The translations under genes were made by a program, and so were the position numbers. Positions 1 to 12,144 of a stretch of 64,000 bases of DNA are shown one piece after another. The first letter of the stretch is position 1; each line of letters begins with the position of its first letter. The notes beneath the pieces were generated by a model. It did not search any database, was not told where the DNA came from, and saw nothing but the letters and a program-made list of their open reading frames with translations. This DNA is from Brienomyrus brachyistius (Eukaryota; Chordata; Actinopteri; Osteoglossiformes; Mormyridae): assembly GCF_023856365.1 (NCBI RefSeq), contig NC_064552.1, forward strand, positions 8,638,660-8,702,659, in the 5' to 3' direction.

Positions 1-60
1 CATCCTGGCCCCTGTCTCACGCCCTCTGCTGCCTTGAATAGGCTGGAGTGGATAGATTTT
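1..60 (+). repeat. Short (ATCC)n-family fragment at window edge
   Basis: CTGTCTCACGCCCTCTGCTG followed by AATAGGCTGGAG resembles the GCCCTGTGCT...GATAGGCTCCAG stretch of the family. It is truncated by the window edge. Confidence 0.3.
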
Positions 61-69
61 GAAGATGCA

Positions 70-1915
70 TTATTGTCTTTGAGGTTGACGCAAGCATTTC
101 TTGCTCCCTGTGTTCCTCTCGGCTTTATTGGTCTGCCTCCCTGGGTGGTTTCGTGACCTTGTGACTCCATAGTTATGGGCTCGTTTCTGGCTCTAGGTGA
201 GTTTGCGGACTTTGCGTTACGTCCACATTTTTACACGACTTCCCCCAATCTGTTCAGTTTTCCGCCCACAGCTTTAGGACGTTTGAGCTTCCTGTAAAGG
301 GCTGGGATACTGTATGCTGTCTGGTATAGACCCAGTATCATTATAACTCCAGATCAGATGGAAGTTCCTTAACAGCCTTCTGCAACAATCTGTCCTGGCA
401 CATAAGTAAAATTGCAGTGCACATATAACAATATCCAAATAAAATATATGACACCAATAACAATAATAACATCTGAAAAGCTAGCTGAGCATACCTGCTT
501 GACGTTATGGTTGCTTGGGAATGTTATGCAGTTTCTGCAATATAATTCATTAATTGACTAAGAGACTCATTTGCATAAAGTAGTTCACTTTGACAGTACA
601 TAATTAAACCAAGTTTGCTCTGTGATCAGCAAAATTAATGCACAACCGGCAAATGTAAATTCTGTCATCTTTATTCATGCGGCTTGGCAGATAATATGAC
701 TCATATTTCCAAACAAATATAAGTAATGGTTCTGTAATATATGTATGAACTGCATGCATTTCTTTGGTCAGTTTATAAGTATAATTCTTAGAGTAAATTT
801 AACATAACTTACTTGGTTATGTCTACATATAAATACTGCGTAGGAAATGATTCTTCCCACACATCCTTCTCTTGTACCTGGGCTTTCCCTTAGGGAAATA
901 TTGTCACATGTGTGGCTTTGTGACACATTGTATTTTGCTTGTAAACCTTTTACGTCTGAATGTACATGTTTCTTTTATTTACATTTTGTTATGTGGTTGT
1001 CAATATGTGCAATTTTAACGCACAGAAATAAAGACAAATAAATAAAAACTTATTCCCATTTTGGACTGACATCTAATATGTTATGGTTATCATTCATTGT
1101 AAGATGTGGTTAGTTAAATCGTAGACCTAGTCAAAACAATACGAGTTATCACCCTTTATGATATCCATGACTATACAGGACAACACACCGACTTCCAGAC
1201 GTTTTTCCATTGGGGGGGGCTTAGCTATGTAACTCAGCCTTAAGCAACTGGAAAAGTACAAAAGTGATGCCATACAGACACGACTAAGTCTGAGGCTGTT
1301 TGCTACCCCAGTTCAACCTCAACGGTGAATTAATTGGATAGAAATTAGTGACTGGCAGATGGGCGCATTACGTTTCACATTAGCATATGGCAAATGTTTG
1401 GCAGGAGGTAATTAGAACCAAATGAAAACACCAACTTTGACTAATATTTTAAAAACCACACGTAAAAAAAACATTTTAAAATGCCCCTATGTGACATATT
1501 GAGCATTTTATTGCATTTTCCCAATACGCATGCAACAAAAATGTAAAACCCTTTAAAATAGCTGCAGTTGATGTGGGCACACTTGGTGCCAAATACTCCT
1601 CACTCATCTAATTACACACAGCACACAGTATTAAAAGTCACTCATTAACTGAGATATGAGAAGGGACAGCAGACTGGATGGCTTTAAACAGCTGGAGAAC
1701 GGCTTTGTTTCCAAGGGAAAGTGATCCCCTTCATCCAGGGGCGATTCTAGAATCTTCTAGGCATAAGAGAAGCCATAATATATACCGAGGCGCCAACTTT
1801 ATCATTAGCCAATGATATGTTTTGAATGGGTGAGTGACAGGGGAAGGGGCACTCCAAGGCCAATCAGCTTTTAGCTGGGCCCAGTTCCCCTGTGACTCCG
1901 CCTCCCATGTACACC
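70..1915. other. AT-rich intergenic DNA, no feature recognised
   Basis: Mostly AT-rich unique-looking sequence. The short ORFs show no family resemblance. An AATAAA word near 1026 has no associated gene. Confidence 0.6.
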
Positions 1916-1919
1916 CATG

Positions 1920-2345
1920 CCTTCTGAGTCCCACAGAGAAGTAGGGTTTGGTCTGTGGGTTTACAGGTCTCAGCACAAGACGCTCACACGCAAGGTGCCG
2001 CGTGGTCGCATTAGCGGGAAGGCCCGTCCTCATGCGCCGCAGCATCGCAATGCAGATCTGTGCCTCTGCAGTGCGTCACGGCATGCGGGAGACGGACCGC
2101 GCGTCGAGCTCCGCCGCCACCGGCTGCTCGCGCTTCGTTAAATATGCATTAATGAGCTGATGGGATCTGACATCCCGCCCTAAATTTTTAATCCGTGCAG
2201 CACGTAACAAGCGCCTGGTTAGTCTGCACCTCTCCTTATTACCATTCTCCCGACGCACCGACGGCCCAACAGAAGACGGTAAATGATGTGCCGTTTTACC
2301 GCTGCATAATCAGACGGGACTCGGGCCGTTTTTGTATTCGACTCA
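1920..2345. promoter_or_regulatory. Candidate conserved non-coding element
   Basis: GC/CpG-rich complex sequence is flanked by AT-rich DNA. It contains AAATATGCATTAATGAGCTG (about 2138-2159, homeodomain/POU-like) followed by CTAAATTTTTAATCCGTGCA. No frame is credible. Interpreted by composition and motif look only. Confidence 0.3.
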
Positions 2346-2952
2346 TACATGAGAAGGTTGCCAGTCTGGATAAGAATAACCCAAGGGCTGGTATTAAATT
2401 TTTTTTTTTTTAAAAATGAGAGGAAAAACGAAATCAGGAGACATAGTGGGAAAGGTAAAGCTAGGTAAATCCGCGTGGGAAGGCAGCGTTGGGCAGACAA
2501 GGAAACTGCATGAGTTCACTGTCACGATCTCTCCAAAGGGAGAAATCAACAGACTGAGTAATGGTCCGAATTATGGCTCAGATTCATTTTGTGGATATAC
2601 ATTTATATAGATGCAGTGAAGGTGGCTAAAGGCCTTTAACAGCGTCATGAATAAAAACAGGCCTCCGCAATGCGGGCCTTTTCTTATTGTATTGTGTGCG
2701 TAGTATTTCATTTGTATTATAGCTGGCAGTGAGTCTGTCACCTAGGGGACGCTATGCACATCTGTTTCTGAACAAATACGGTCACTGCACACACTATGGC
2801 CTGCAGCCCTCACACTGTTCTCTACACTATATATAATAAGTTCTAAAGCTATGAATTCAATTCATTTTTATATATCAGTTTTCCCAATATGCTTGCACCA
2901 AAGTGCATAATAATAGTTATAATGAGAATGTCATATCATATAAAAAAATTGA

Positions 2953-3480
2953 ATCCATCTATCTATCCAGAGTCATGTTAGGACTGGAGGTTATCTCAGA
3001 CAAGCCACGTGGTAGAAGAATACCAGTCCCTTCCGTGGTGTAAACCCACACACACACACACACACACACATACAGATACTCACAGAGGACAATTTAGATC
3101 TGCCATTCAGCTACCAGCATGTCTTTGGACTGAGGGAGGAAGCCCACACAAGATGGGGAGAACAGACACACACAATATACATGCACCAGGGTTGGGGCCA
3201 TTCCGGAATGCATTCATCAATTCCAATCCAAATCAGGAAATGGAACTGGAGTTGGGACTGGAAAAAAATGAAGGGGAACTGAGTTGGAATTGAATTCAAA
3301 TATCAGGGAGATTTAAATTCCAACTCCAGTTCCATTTCCTGATTTGGACTGGAATTGATGAATGCAGTCTGGAATGGCTCCAACCCCAACACATACGCAC
3401 ACACACACACACGCACGCGAGGATCATCTTCCTGTAGAGTGATAAGCTAACAGGCTTGGCTATTGGGCTGATGGTAAGAA
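2953..3480 (-). repeat. (ATCC)n-tailed retroelement end, interrupted by a MITE
   Basis: In reverse orientation it starts with (ATCC/ATCT)n at 2953, then ACCAGTCCCTTCC, a (CA)n run at 3048-3070, GGACAATTTAGATC, and AGCATGTCTTTGGACTGAGG then GAGGAAGCCCACAC. This order matches the common teleost LINE/SINE 3'-end family. The part beyond the MITE (3388-3480) resumes with CA repeats and a diverged distal portion. Confidence 0.6.
3191..3387. mobile_element. MITE-like element with ~65-bp terminal inverted repeats
   Basis: Left arm 3191-3254 and right arm 3321-3387 are inverted complements over about 65 bp with few mismatches. They share GCATTCATCAATTCCA and AATCAGGAAATGGAACTGGA. There is no coding capacity. 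It is inserted into an older (ATCC)n-tail repeat (2953-3180 and 3388-3480), so the order of insertion can be read directly. Confidence 0.75.
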
Positions 3481-3775
3481 ACGTATGTATTTACTTATCC
3501 TCATGTTCCCTGGACATTACCCTGTGTACAAGGGTATGTTCCCAGTGTCTGTCCTTAATACACACGTCCCTGATCCAGTAGGTGTCTAAGTATTACCCTC
3601 TTTTTGTTATCTACCTGCATACTATACTGTTTGATTGTTGTAATCAGTTTATTATTAATAACTAGGTTACAACCATTCATACTATATGTTGTCATATGAC
3701 TAAAAGGTAAAAAGCTAAAATGTTAGTTTTTATTAGATTGTGGGGAAATCTGGTCCCACAATGTAACTCCAAGGT

Positions 3776-3920
3776 GGTGTTCCACAAAGCAGAATTTCCC
3801 AGTTAGCTGGTTAACTTCAGCCAAACATGAAAACTGTCCAATAGTAAGAGAGGTAACTGACAATCCCACTGGACAGTCTTTATATTTGGCTTATATATCC
3901 TGTTTTGTGGAATACGCCCC
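3776..3920. mobile_element. MITE-like element, family A, copy 1
   Basis: Ends are GTTCCACAAAGCAGAATTTC and the complement of TTTGTGGAATACGCCCC. Inner arms contain ACTGTCCAATAG and CTGGACAGT. Two related copies lie at 30011-30163 and 42050-42226, all sharing CACAAAGCAGRATTTC. Confidence 0.6.
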
Positions 3921-5146
3921 CCCCCCCAGGTGCAATGCTGTCCATTGAGCCTCCATGCCACAGTTTTATATGATGTCAAATTCTGAGCTGGGGAAAGAAA
4001 ACAGTCAAAACGAAGTTTTGCTTGTATGTTCATAGCTGCTTAATTTTTACCCAGAGGCTTATGGGAAGTTTCTCTCCTGAATTATTTCTGAGCTGATCTA
4101 CATAATGAACATTTCCATTAGACATGAGAGTTTGGGATTAAGGTTGGATTTCTAGGATGCGCACTAGATCAAAAAGCCATACATCCTTCAGAACACTTCC
4201 TGAATCACCCGTTTTATTGATTTTCTGAGAAAAAAAAAAACTTTGACAATACTAATAGCACACCCCTGGGCAATTCCCTTCTCTGGCAGTGATGGTGGCT
4301 GATCCTAGGTTTAGCGGTAGTTCAAATATCAAGCGTTTTTTTGTAATGTATTATTTTCCTGTGACATATATCTGATTTAACAGACCGCAGTGAGATCCCA
4401 AGAAATTAATATCTCCATTGTTCTTGCCAGCAGAATCTTATTATTACTATTACAACCCAAGGTGCAGTGTTCAATCATCTCACATTCTGTATGATTGTAT
4501 AACGATAACCTCCCATTGTGATTGTAACCACCCTCCCTGTGTACGTTACATGCCAGTAGCTTGCAGTGCATTGTGCGGTTGATTATTGAAAGGTTAATTA
4601 TTATTCTATTAATTGTAACTTTGTGTTCTTGTACATAGCCTTGGGAGGCTTTTTGCAAAAAAGTCGATAAATCATTGGTTTTGCTAGCTATTAATACGCC
4701 ACACCATAACACCCAGGGTGCCGCAGAATATTAAACTCCTACATTTAACTGTACCTGACTATATATGACTACTGCAGTAGGTTAATTGTGTCATACATTA
4801 GTTAAATGTATACAATTGAACTGTACACTAGAATACTTGAAGAAAGAATCATAGCTATTCAGTAACAGCATTTAACAATTCCGCATATTAATATGTTCTT
4901 TGGAGGTAAATTACAATGCAGGCTGGTCATGGCATCCCACACACTGCCCCAGATTATATAAAGGTCTCAAAGGCACTAATTGACCCTTCTTTTTCCTCCT
5001 ATGAATTATAAAGTACGTTTCCCCCCTACTAAGTATAGGCAAAACACATTAGTATGTTTTTTTTCTGCATTTGTAAGGCTACTGACTTTGTGGTTTCATT
5101 ACGCTTCCAGCTTTCCAGCAACCAACCAACCACACAGCTGGAAATG
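3921..5146. other. Intergenic DNA, nothing recognised
   Basis: AT-rich, with short A and T runs. A 111-codon minus-strand ORF (4377-4712) has no recognisable motif and is probably chance. Confidence 0.6.
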
Positions 5147-5300
5147 ATCAGAATCAGTCTTTATTTGTGAAGAACTATTATCATGTGCATAAAATTTCCC
5201 ATGGTGCATTTGGTCTTACCATAAAATAAAAATATATAGTGCTCTAGCAACTATGCAGTGCTACTAGTAAACAAAGGAATTCCAGTTTAGCGCAAAATTA
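5147..5300 (-). repeat. LINE 3'-tail-like fragment
   Basis: GATCAGAATCAGTCTTTATT and CCCATGGTGCATTTGGTCTT resemble the AATCAGAATCAGCTTTATTG...AAGGAATTTG 3' tail common at teleost LINE insertions. Confidence 0.4.
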
Positions 5301-5428
5301 TTTAAAAAATTAGTGCAAAAAAACAATAAGTATAGCAGTGTTTTAATGCTTTTGTTGTTATCTAAGAAGCGTACGATTTTTAGGATTGACAGTGAGACCG
5401 CTCTACGGTAGCTTCAGATTTTGATTAA

Positions 5429-5623
5429 CCTGTAGCATTTTCCAGAATCGAGTCACTGGAACAGGTGGTGTCTTCACTGGGAGGGGTCAGCAACAGGTTT
5501 GCTGAGGTGCTTCTCATCTTTTGCAGGTTCTCGGTGGAAGGGAAGCTGCAGTCGGCGAGCTCTTCCGCAGATCTGCTGAGGCAGATGCTAAAGTGCGGTG
5601 CCACGCTCTGCTGGAGAAGCTAA
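5429..5623 (+). other. Unexplained 64-codon open stretch with possible acceptor
   Basis: After a stop (TAA, 5426-5428) a frame runs without a stop to TAA at 5621-5623. It reads RIESLEQVVSSLGGVSNR then FAEVLLIFCRFSVEGKLQSA and ends DLLRQMLKCGATLCWRS. It has amphipathic helix character and a TTTTGCAG splice-acceptor-like word at 5520-5527. No family is recognised; it may be a fossil of a repeat (the area just upstream is LINE-like) or chance. Confidence 0.15.
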
Positions 5624-8597
5624 TAATGTTTTTCGCTGACAGCTCTACAGAACGGGCGGCGCCGCGGTTATCTCAGCCAGGGCCGGAAGTGCACGCTGTG
5701 CTTTGGTGGCTCTGATGTTCTCACCTCGTCTGCGTCTGTCTGAAACGGCAGCCCCAAGGAATTCTGGGAATTTAGCGAAACAGCTTTGATTTCAAAGGTG
5801 GGGAAGGTAGTGTTTATGAAAATCAATTATCTTCCCCAGTATTATTGTTGCCCTTAAAATCTATTACTGTTGTTTGGTGGTTATTACTAATGTTGTTTTA
5901 TTATTATGAAGGGTCCGATATTTTTTATTATTTTTTAGTATTTAGAAGCATTTGAATACAGACCAAGAATACAAAAATATCTTTCAGAAAACATCAATAT
6001 AAACAATATCATTTTTTTACAGCCAATGTTAAAATTTAAACGAGATCAGGACCAGAGAACATCGATTAAATATTGTCTCTTCCAGAGCTCCGTTTCCAGT
6101 ATTTACCAAATACTGGAGCAAAATGGGACCGCCATTCAGCCTTGAATTGAGCCCGCCGTTCCGAGAAGCTTTTAATCCTGCAAAGAAAAAAAATACATCA
6201 CTTCTGACAAATGCTGCTCTTAAACTGTAACAGCTGTGAGATGTCTTGTCTAGCTGAAGGGCAGATGCACTGAAACACTCCAGTTACTCTTAAAGGGCCC
6301 TGCTAGTGGATGGCGAGCTGTCTACTGAGTTCAGACGAGAAAAGTTCTTGTAAGTCACTAAAAGGCAAAATTCAGCGGCGGTGAAGGAAAGGATCCGCAG
6401 CCTGGCAGGTCGCTGTCTGCTTGAATCTCAGTCTGCTGGTGATGTGAAAAAGCGGGAGTCTGGAGGACGAGGACATTCAGGGACAGACGCACCACTCGAG
6501 TGACTCTTATCTTCTCGATCTGAGAATAGTTTAGCACTGCAACCTAGAGCTCATTTCAACAATATACTCAAGATAGAGCAGGATATAGACTCAAACTTCA
6601 ATCACATTGTCCATCTATCCATACATTTTTCATAACTGTTTATCAATGCCAGCCGACCCAGTAGGGTATGTAGGTGGTGCATGTAGTACCGCCTTCTGAG
6701 GTGACACTGATTTTGCTAGGCGGTTTCACATTGCTGCAGGCGGGGGGCGCCGTTGGTGAAGCTCGCCTATGGCATCACACTGGCCGCATCCAGCAATGGT
6801 GCTTAAGCAGTACAGGGCCACAATGGGCCTGGAGGCTGTAGGGCTGCCCATTAGATCCCTGTGCCACCTAACAGGCAGATAATGTCCCGCTTCAGCAGAA
6901 TCAGTATGAACCTAAAGGAGGATAATGAAGAAGTGCTGCGCTTCCATGGCAAGAATGGAACATACTGCACAATAGAAACCATCTTAAATAATGCCAAGTT
7001 CAACAAGTTCATGCTTTTCAAAAGGTACTTCTTTTGCAAAAGGAAACTGTTCCGGATGTGGAAAATGTGCAATTTAATTTCCCAGAAGATTAGTAAGCCC
7101 GGTGCAATATTTTTATTCTTGCAGAACCTAATCGTACCTTCATTTAGAAAAGGCCTTAGCTCAGTAATTTTTATTAATTTCTTTGGAAAGCAGTAGCCAG
7201 CCTTCAAAAATAATTTAATGGGAGCACAATCTTGCTTTCTTGGTGTTTTTTTTTTCCGTAGATGAGTATATTATATTCTGGTTTATAAAACGGTAAAATC
7301 CAAGGAAAAATACAGAAAAGCATTATTTAAGCAGCATATTGTTTTTTTAAGGTTAATTGTGCAATTGTTAAGTGTTCACTATAATATGTAGCATTTGTAA
7401 TAAATGGAGTCCCACTGCATTTTAACATTGTTCTTAAATTGAATTGCATTTGCCCATGCAGTCTTTCACAGAGTGGTGACCCTCTTCCCATCTTCACTGC
7501 TCAGATGGGGGGGGGGTCTTTTTATACCCAATCATCTTACTGACCTGTTGCCAGTTAACCTAATTAGCTGTGAGATATTCAACCAGATGTTCTTTTTAAG
7601 TGTTAGACACCTTTTCCGGTTCTTTGCTGCCCATCCCAACGTTTTTTTAAACGTGTTGCAGGCATCAAATTCAAATTGAGCATATATTTGTCATACGAAC
7701 AATAACATTTCTCACATTTGATATGTTGTCTTTCTGCTATTTTCAATTGAATATGGGTTTATAGGATTTGTGAATCATTGCATTCTGATTTCATTTACAT
7801 TTTGTACATCGTCCATTTGCACATTGTTTTGGGAACAAAGTTGTACTTTTCTGCTTGACATGTTTATAATTGTTGGCATCCCATTTAGGGCTTTTTGCCT
7901 CTGCCCTACAATTCATGGGCTGTTACCCCAGAATACGATCCATTAAACCCACTAAATCTGCACTTGGATTTCAAACCCACTTTTTTACACTTAAAAGGAT
8001 AATCCAGATGCTTAATACATATTCTAAAAATATGTTACATATCAAACAGACATTAATCCAGTTATTAACTTTTCTATCCTATTTCAAAGCTAAGGAAGTC
8101 GATAAGGCAACAATGCTTATTGCTTTCAAACAAATTTCATGCTTATGCAATAAGTGCATAATTTTGGTCTGGTACTTTCGGTACTTTCCCTTTTCCATTG
8201 ACTTTCGGTTGAGTACCAGTACCAAAAGTTCAGGTAGCCCTACCTAAAGTGCCAAACCAGCTGGGCTGGGACTTGCAAATGCTTTCTTCGCGGACTGGTT
8301 ATGCAAAGAGCTTGACTCTGGAATATAATACAACCGGCGTCTTGAAAAAAGTTACGAATTCAGAAAACGACGATAGACGAAGTAAAAAAAAAATGTAATA
8401 ATAATGGATTCGTGGACAAATTAAGTTTCAATCGCGATCTGCTCGAGGAACGGATACAGCAAGATCAGCATGGCGCAAGAAATAAAAAAGCATTTTGTAT
8501 AATGTGCTATGGCATTTTGTTGCAATAAATATTGGGTTATCATGACAGTTTAGTGGGGCCACCAGAATGGACATGAAATAGGAAGATTCAAAATAGG
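5624..8597. other. Intergenic DNA, no gene recognised
   Basis: Contains one repeat fragment (6609-6680) and opposed chance ORFs at 6851-7207 on both strands. A short inverted pair lies near 8166-8265 (TCTGGTACTTTCGGTACTTT against AAAGTGCCAAACCAGC). AT-rich overall. Confidence 0.55.
6609..6680 (-). repeat. (ATCC)n-family fragment, reverse
   Basis: GTCCATCTATCCATACATTT, AACTGTTTATCAATGCC and GACCCAGTAGGGTATG match the diverged start of the reverse-oriented family copies. Confidence 0.4.
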
Positions 8598-8790
8598 TTC
8601 TTATTCTAATATCTATCCATCCATCCATTTTCCAAACCGCTTATCCTACTGGGTCGCGGGGGGTCCGGGTCCATAGTGTGTGTGTGTGTGTGGGTGTGTG
8701 TGTGCCTGTATGCGCCCTGCGATGGACTGGCATCCCACCTACGATGTACTCCTGCCTTATGCCCTAAGCTGCCCGCCTACCAACATGCTC
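8598..8790. repeat. Two (ATCC)n-tail repeat ends in opposite orientation
   Basis: The left part is reverse-oriented: ATCCATCCATCCATTTTCCA, then ACCGCTTATCCTACTGGGTC, then GCGGGGG. After a (GT)n tract (8679-8703), a forward-oriented piece follows: CCCTGCGATGGACTGGCATC and CTGCCTTATGCCCTAAGCTG. A head-to-head fusion or inverted insertion is the simplest reading. Confidence 0.55.
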
Positions 8791-9599
8791 AGTAGAAGCA
8801 GCTGGAAGAGGCATTTCCAGGCACGAGCGGAGGGGGGAACCAACCCCTTTCACCTGAACAAATCAAAGTGCCCCCCATTGTTCCAACTGCCTTTTTCAAT
8901 GACCAGCGATCACGCAAAATCTCCCGAGGGGGGACTCCCCTTGGCAAACAGTACCGTCTGGCCACGCCCCCTAGCTCCAGCACCTGCCCCCTCGGAAAGT
9001 CTGTGCGCATCATTGCAGATTTCGAATATGAACCCTACGTTTACACACACTTCATTCCAATCACATGGTGTCTAAGGTGTCAACAAACATAGAGGAATAT
9101 AAACGGACCTGCCAAAAGGTAACTTCCATCGTCCTTCTACTCCCCTGGGCGGCAAACCTAAGAAAGGGTTGACATTGGTGACAAGTATGGGACAACTATT
9201 GACAGGCGAAGACGGACGGTGTTAACGAGACAAAAAACACGAGCTCTGCTGGATGAACGACACGGAACAGAAGCGTCGCACGGAATGAGGAAACGAAGGA
9301 ACAGATTGAAGGGTTGTTTATTGGGGTAAAAGTGACGTCACAGAGAAAGGACTTTATTTTATAGCAGCGTCCGATGATACAAACGTACGATACAGACTTC
9401 CCACGATTCCAAGCATACCCTACAGAAAACGTGTGCTAAATAAAAAATGCCTTATAGAACATGCACACTAATGATCCTGGTGAGATTCCCTCAATAAACA
9501 GAATGAGACAATGGGAGTCTCAGAAATACAGATATTCCCCTTAAACTCGGAGAGGGTTTGTTTTTAAGAAACTGCAATTAAACCATATTTAAGACATTA
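8791..9599. other. Intergenic DNA, nothing firm
   Basis: A GC-rich stretch (8800-9010) has overlapping chance ORFs on both strands. 9180-9380 looks repeat-like (GGGTTGTTTATTGGGG) but is not classified. Confidence 0.5.
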
Positions 9600-10024
9600 A
9601 ACGATCTGGTGAGTTGATCTTTCGAGATGCACATGTTAAACACCTAGCGCGCTGAGTTACACTGCCTGCCTGTGCTCCGCCGGGGAGAGTGCGGTGCAGG
9701 ACCGGCGCGGCGTGGGGAGACTATCAACAAGCCCGCGTTCAGAAATAGCTGATGTGCTCATGGGAGCCCAGCGTACGCATCAATTCATAGCCGACGGCTC
9801 TCCGCAGACGGGGAGCTGCTTTCTGCGCGGCGCCGCAGACCCGCTCCCGTCTTCATAACGCTACCGCCGACTTCTTCGTCTGCCAAACACGCAGAGCCAT
9901 ACGGCGCCGGTCTGTAGGCGATGCAAATGTTTCGTTATGGCCTTCTGATTTCCATCACGGGGGATATGACTTACGGAATATTAATTATTCTGAAAAAGGC
10001 TGATATGAAACGGGAGGCTTGGCG
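9600..10024. promoter_or_regulatory. Candidate conserved non-coding element, CpG-rich
   Basis: A CpG-rich block (9650-9910) is followed by GGCGATGCAAATGTTTCG (octamer-like) and GGAATATTAATTATTCTGAA (9976-9995), a symmetric homeodomain-type site. The AT-rich end abuts a repeat at 10025. Confidence 0.35.
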
Positions 10025-10300
10025 CTTTGCGCTGTTCGCCTCACACCTCCGTGCGTGTGGAGTTTCTCCCCAAGTCGTGTATTTTTCTTCTGGGGGCTCC
10101 GGGTTTCTCTCGCAGTCCAGAGGCATTTGGGCTAAATGGGGTCTCCAAATTACTATTTTTTTGTGAGTATGCGTTCATATTTGCCCCAACATGGACTGAG
10201 GTCCCATCCTGTGTGTTCTGCCTCCTATCCCATGCTACCTATGATAGGCTCCTCCCCCATGATTCTATCCTGCCTAAATGGATGGATGGATGGATGGATT
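10025..10300 (+). repeat. (ATCC)n-tailed retroelement 3' end
   Basis: In forward order it has CGTGTGGAGTTTCTCC, CTGGGGGCTCCGGGTTTCTC, CCATGCTACCTATGATAGGC and then a (GGAT)n tail at 10277-10298. This is the standard teleost 3'-end family, here nearly full length though diverged. Confidence 0.65.
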
Positions 10301-12110
10301 ACATATTCAGGTCTTTCATGAATAGCTTGACATGACAAAACTGCAATTGCACAGGTACGAGTAATTGGTTAAGAAATGAAGTCCCCCCCAGCAATGCCAG
10401 ATAGTGTAATTCATTATTGAATTGCAGAACTTGTGCTAAGAACACAACAGTAATTCTGAATTCTTCATTGATATGAATGACTTGCACCAAAGCCGTATGA
10501 AAAAAAATTACTGTAGCTAAGAGTAATGCTTTAGATTCAGTGTAAAATGCTTCAAGAGAGCCGTCTGTTATCAGCATAAGATGTTTGTCACGATCCTTTT
10601 ATCTAGTGTGCATACTTTTAGTCTTAGAGATGTATTTGATATCAGTGAGCTGCCCGGTTTTTGGAGTGGATATTTAGCTTAATCCTGTTGGTCCGGCTGG
10701 GCCTGAGAAGCGCACAAGGACAGCCAAATCGATTCAATGCAACTGAAACCTCCAAAAAGGCCAATTTGCTGCTGACCGTCACATAGCAGAGTCTAGCCGA
10801 ACGTTCGCAAATGGTTACTTGCACATACTCAGCTGACAGTTAAGCTGTTCAAATTTAAGGTTCATTGTTAGTTATCTGATAAACACGTCCGAAGCTGACA
10901 GTTGCCTGACAATGAGATCTTATTGCACCCCAGCAAATTACATGCGGGTTGCTCTGTATTCCCTTTGAACAATTTATTTATGTCAATGTTAGAACAGAAT
11001 TCAATTAATCTAACATCACAGATCAGCTGCCGTGTCTGACTTTAAGGTAAATGTTCCCGGCCCTCATAACATATAAGTGCAAAAGATAGTCGTACATTGC
11101 ACAGAAATGTGTAAGAATGTTTGGCAGAATGACCAGAGGTTCTCTGATTGATGTGGGAAAACCACGTTAGACACGAAGGTGTCATGACAACGATTCCATC
11201 AGCTATTACAGAGATGCAGAGGGATTCAGGAGAACCTCAGATCTTTGATATTGAAATGAGGCCTATGCATTGCACCCATCACTATTAAAATAAACATGAC
11301 AAAAAAATCAGTTAATGAACAATATCTAAGGTGTATCTGTGATGCGTTCTGACAGTCTTACTATGATTATACCGTGGAATTTTGGATGTTTAAATTTGGC
11401 TTAATACAATTTTATAGCAGCAGTAAAATATACATTAAAATATGGTATATGTTAATGTCAGTACATGTATATTACCAACATAGTAAATATTCAGTAAAAT
11501 ATATACTACATAGTATTTATAGTAAAGTACAGTACATGTAATTCATTTATTGATAGAAGAGTAGTAGATGTATATTCATAACATGAACAATATATAATGT
11601 AAATATTTTGACAATCTTAATCATAGTAAACTGTCTAATAGTATTATTATTATTACTGTAGTAGTAAATAGTATAGTGTAACATCAGTCACTACACTGTA
11701 GCCACGGTGGTTTTCAGTCCTTGTTACGAACACGGTATGTCTCTGTTCTGGGGGGTCTTTTTGTTACTCGTGACACCGTGCGCGTGTGTGTCTGTGAGAC
11801 ACCGCTGATGCATGTCGCAATCACCACGGCGGTGTCTGTGCATGCGATCTGGAGGGGAGGGAACATGGGCCGGTGTAAACAGAAAGGTCCCTGCTCTGTG
11901 TGCCCCCCCCCCCCGCCCCCCCGTTAAGCAGCAGGCCTGGGGTTGCACAGACGTACAAAGGGCCGTGTTTCACCTCCTCTACAATCAGGCAGAAAGTCAT
12001 TGATTTTCCAGAGACACCCTCAGCTCCCTTACAGACGGATACATCCTCCCCCCCTTTGGTTTCATGCCTAGCACACACACGTAGATTAAGCCCTGCCCCA
12101 CCCCCCAGCC

Positions 12111-12144
<34 letters not shown>

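Noticed and set aside
6851..7207. Opposed 111- and 118-codon ORFs on both strands
   Set aside because: Mutual shadows in AT-rich DNA with no motif; neither has supporting signals.
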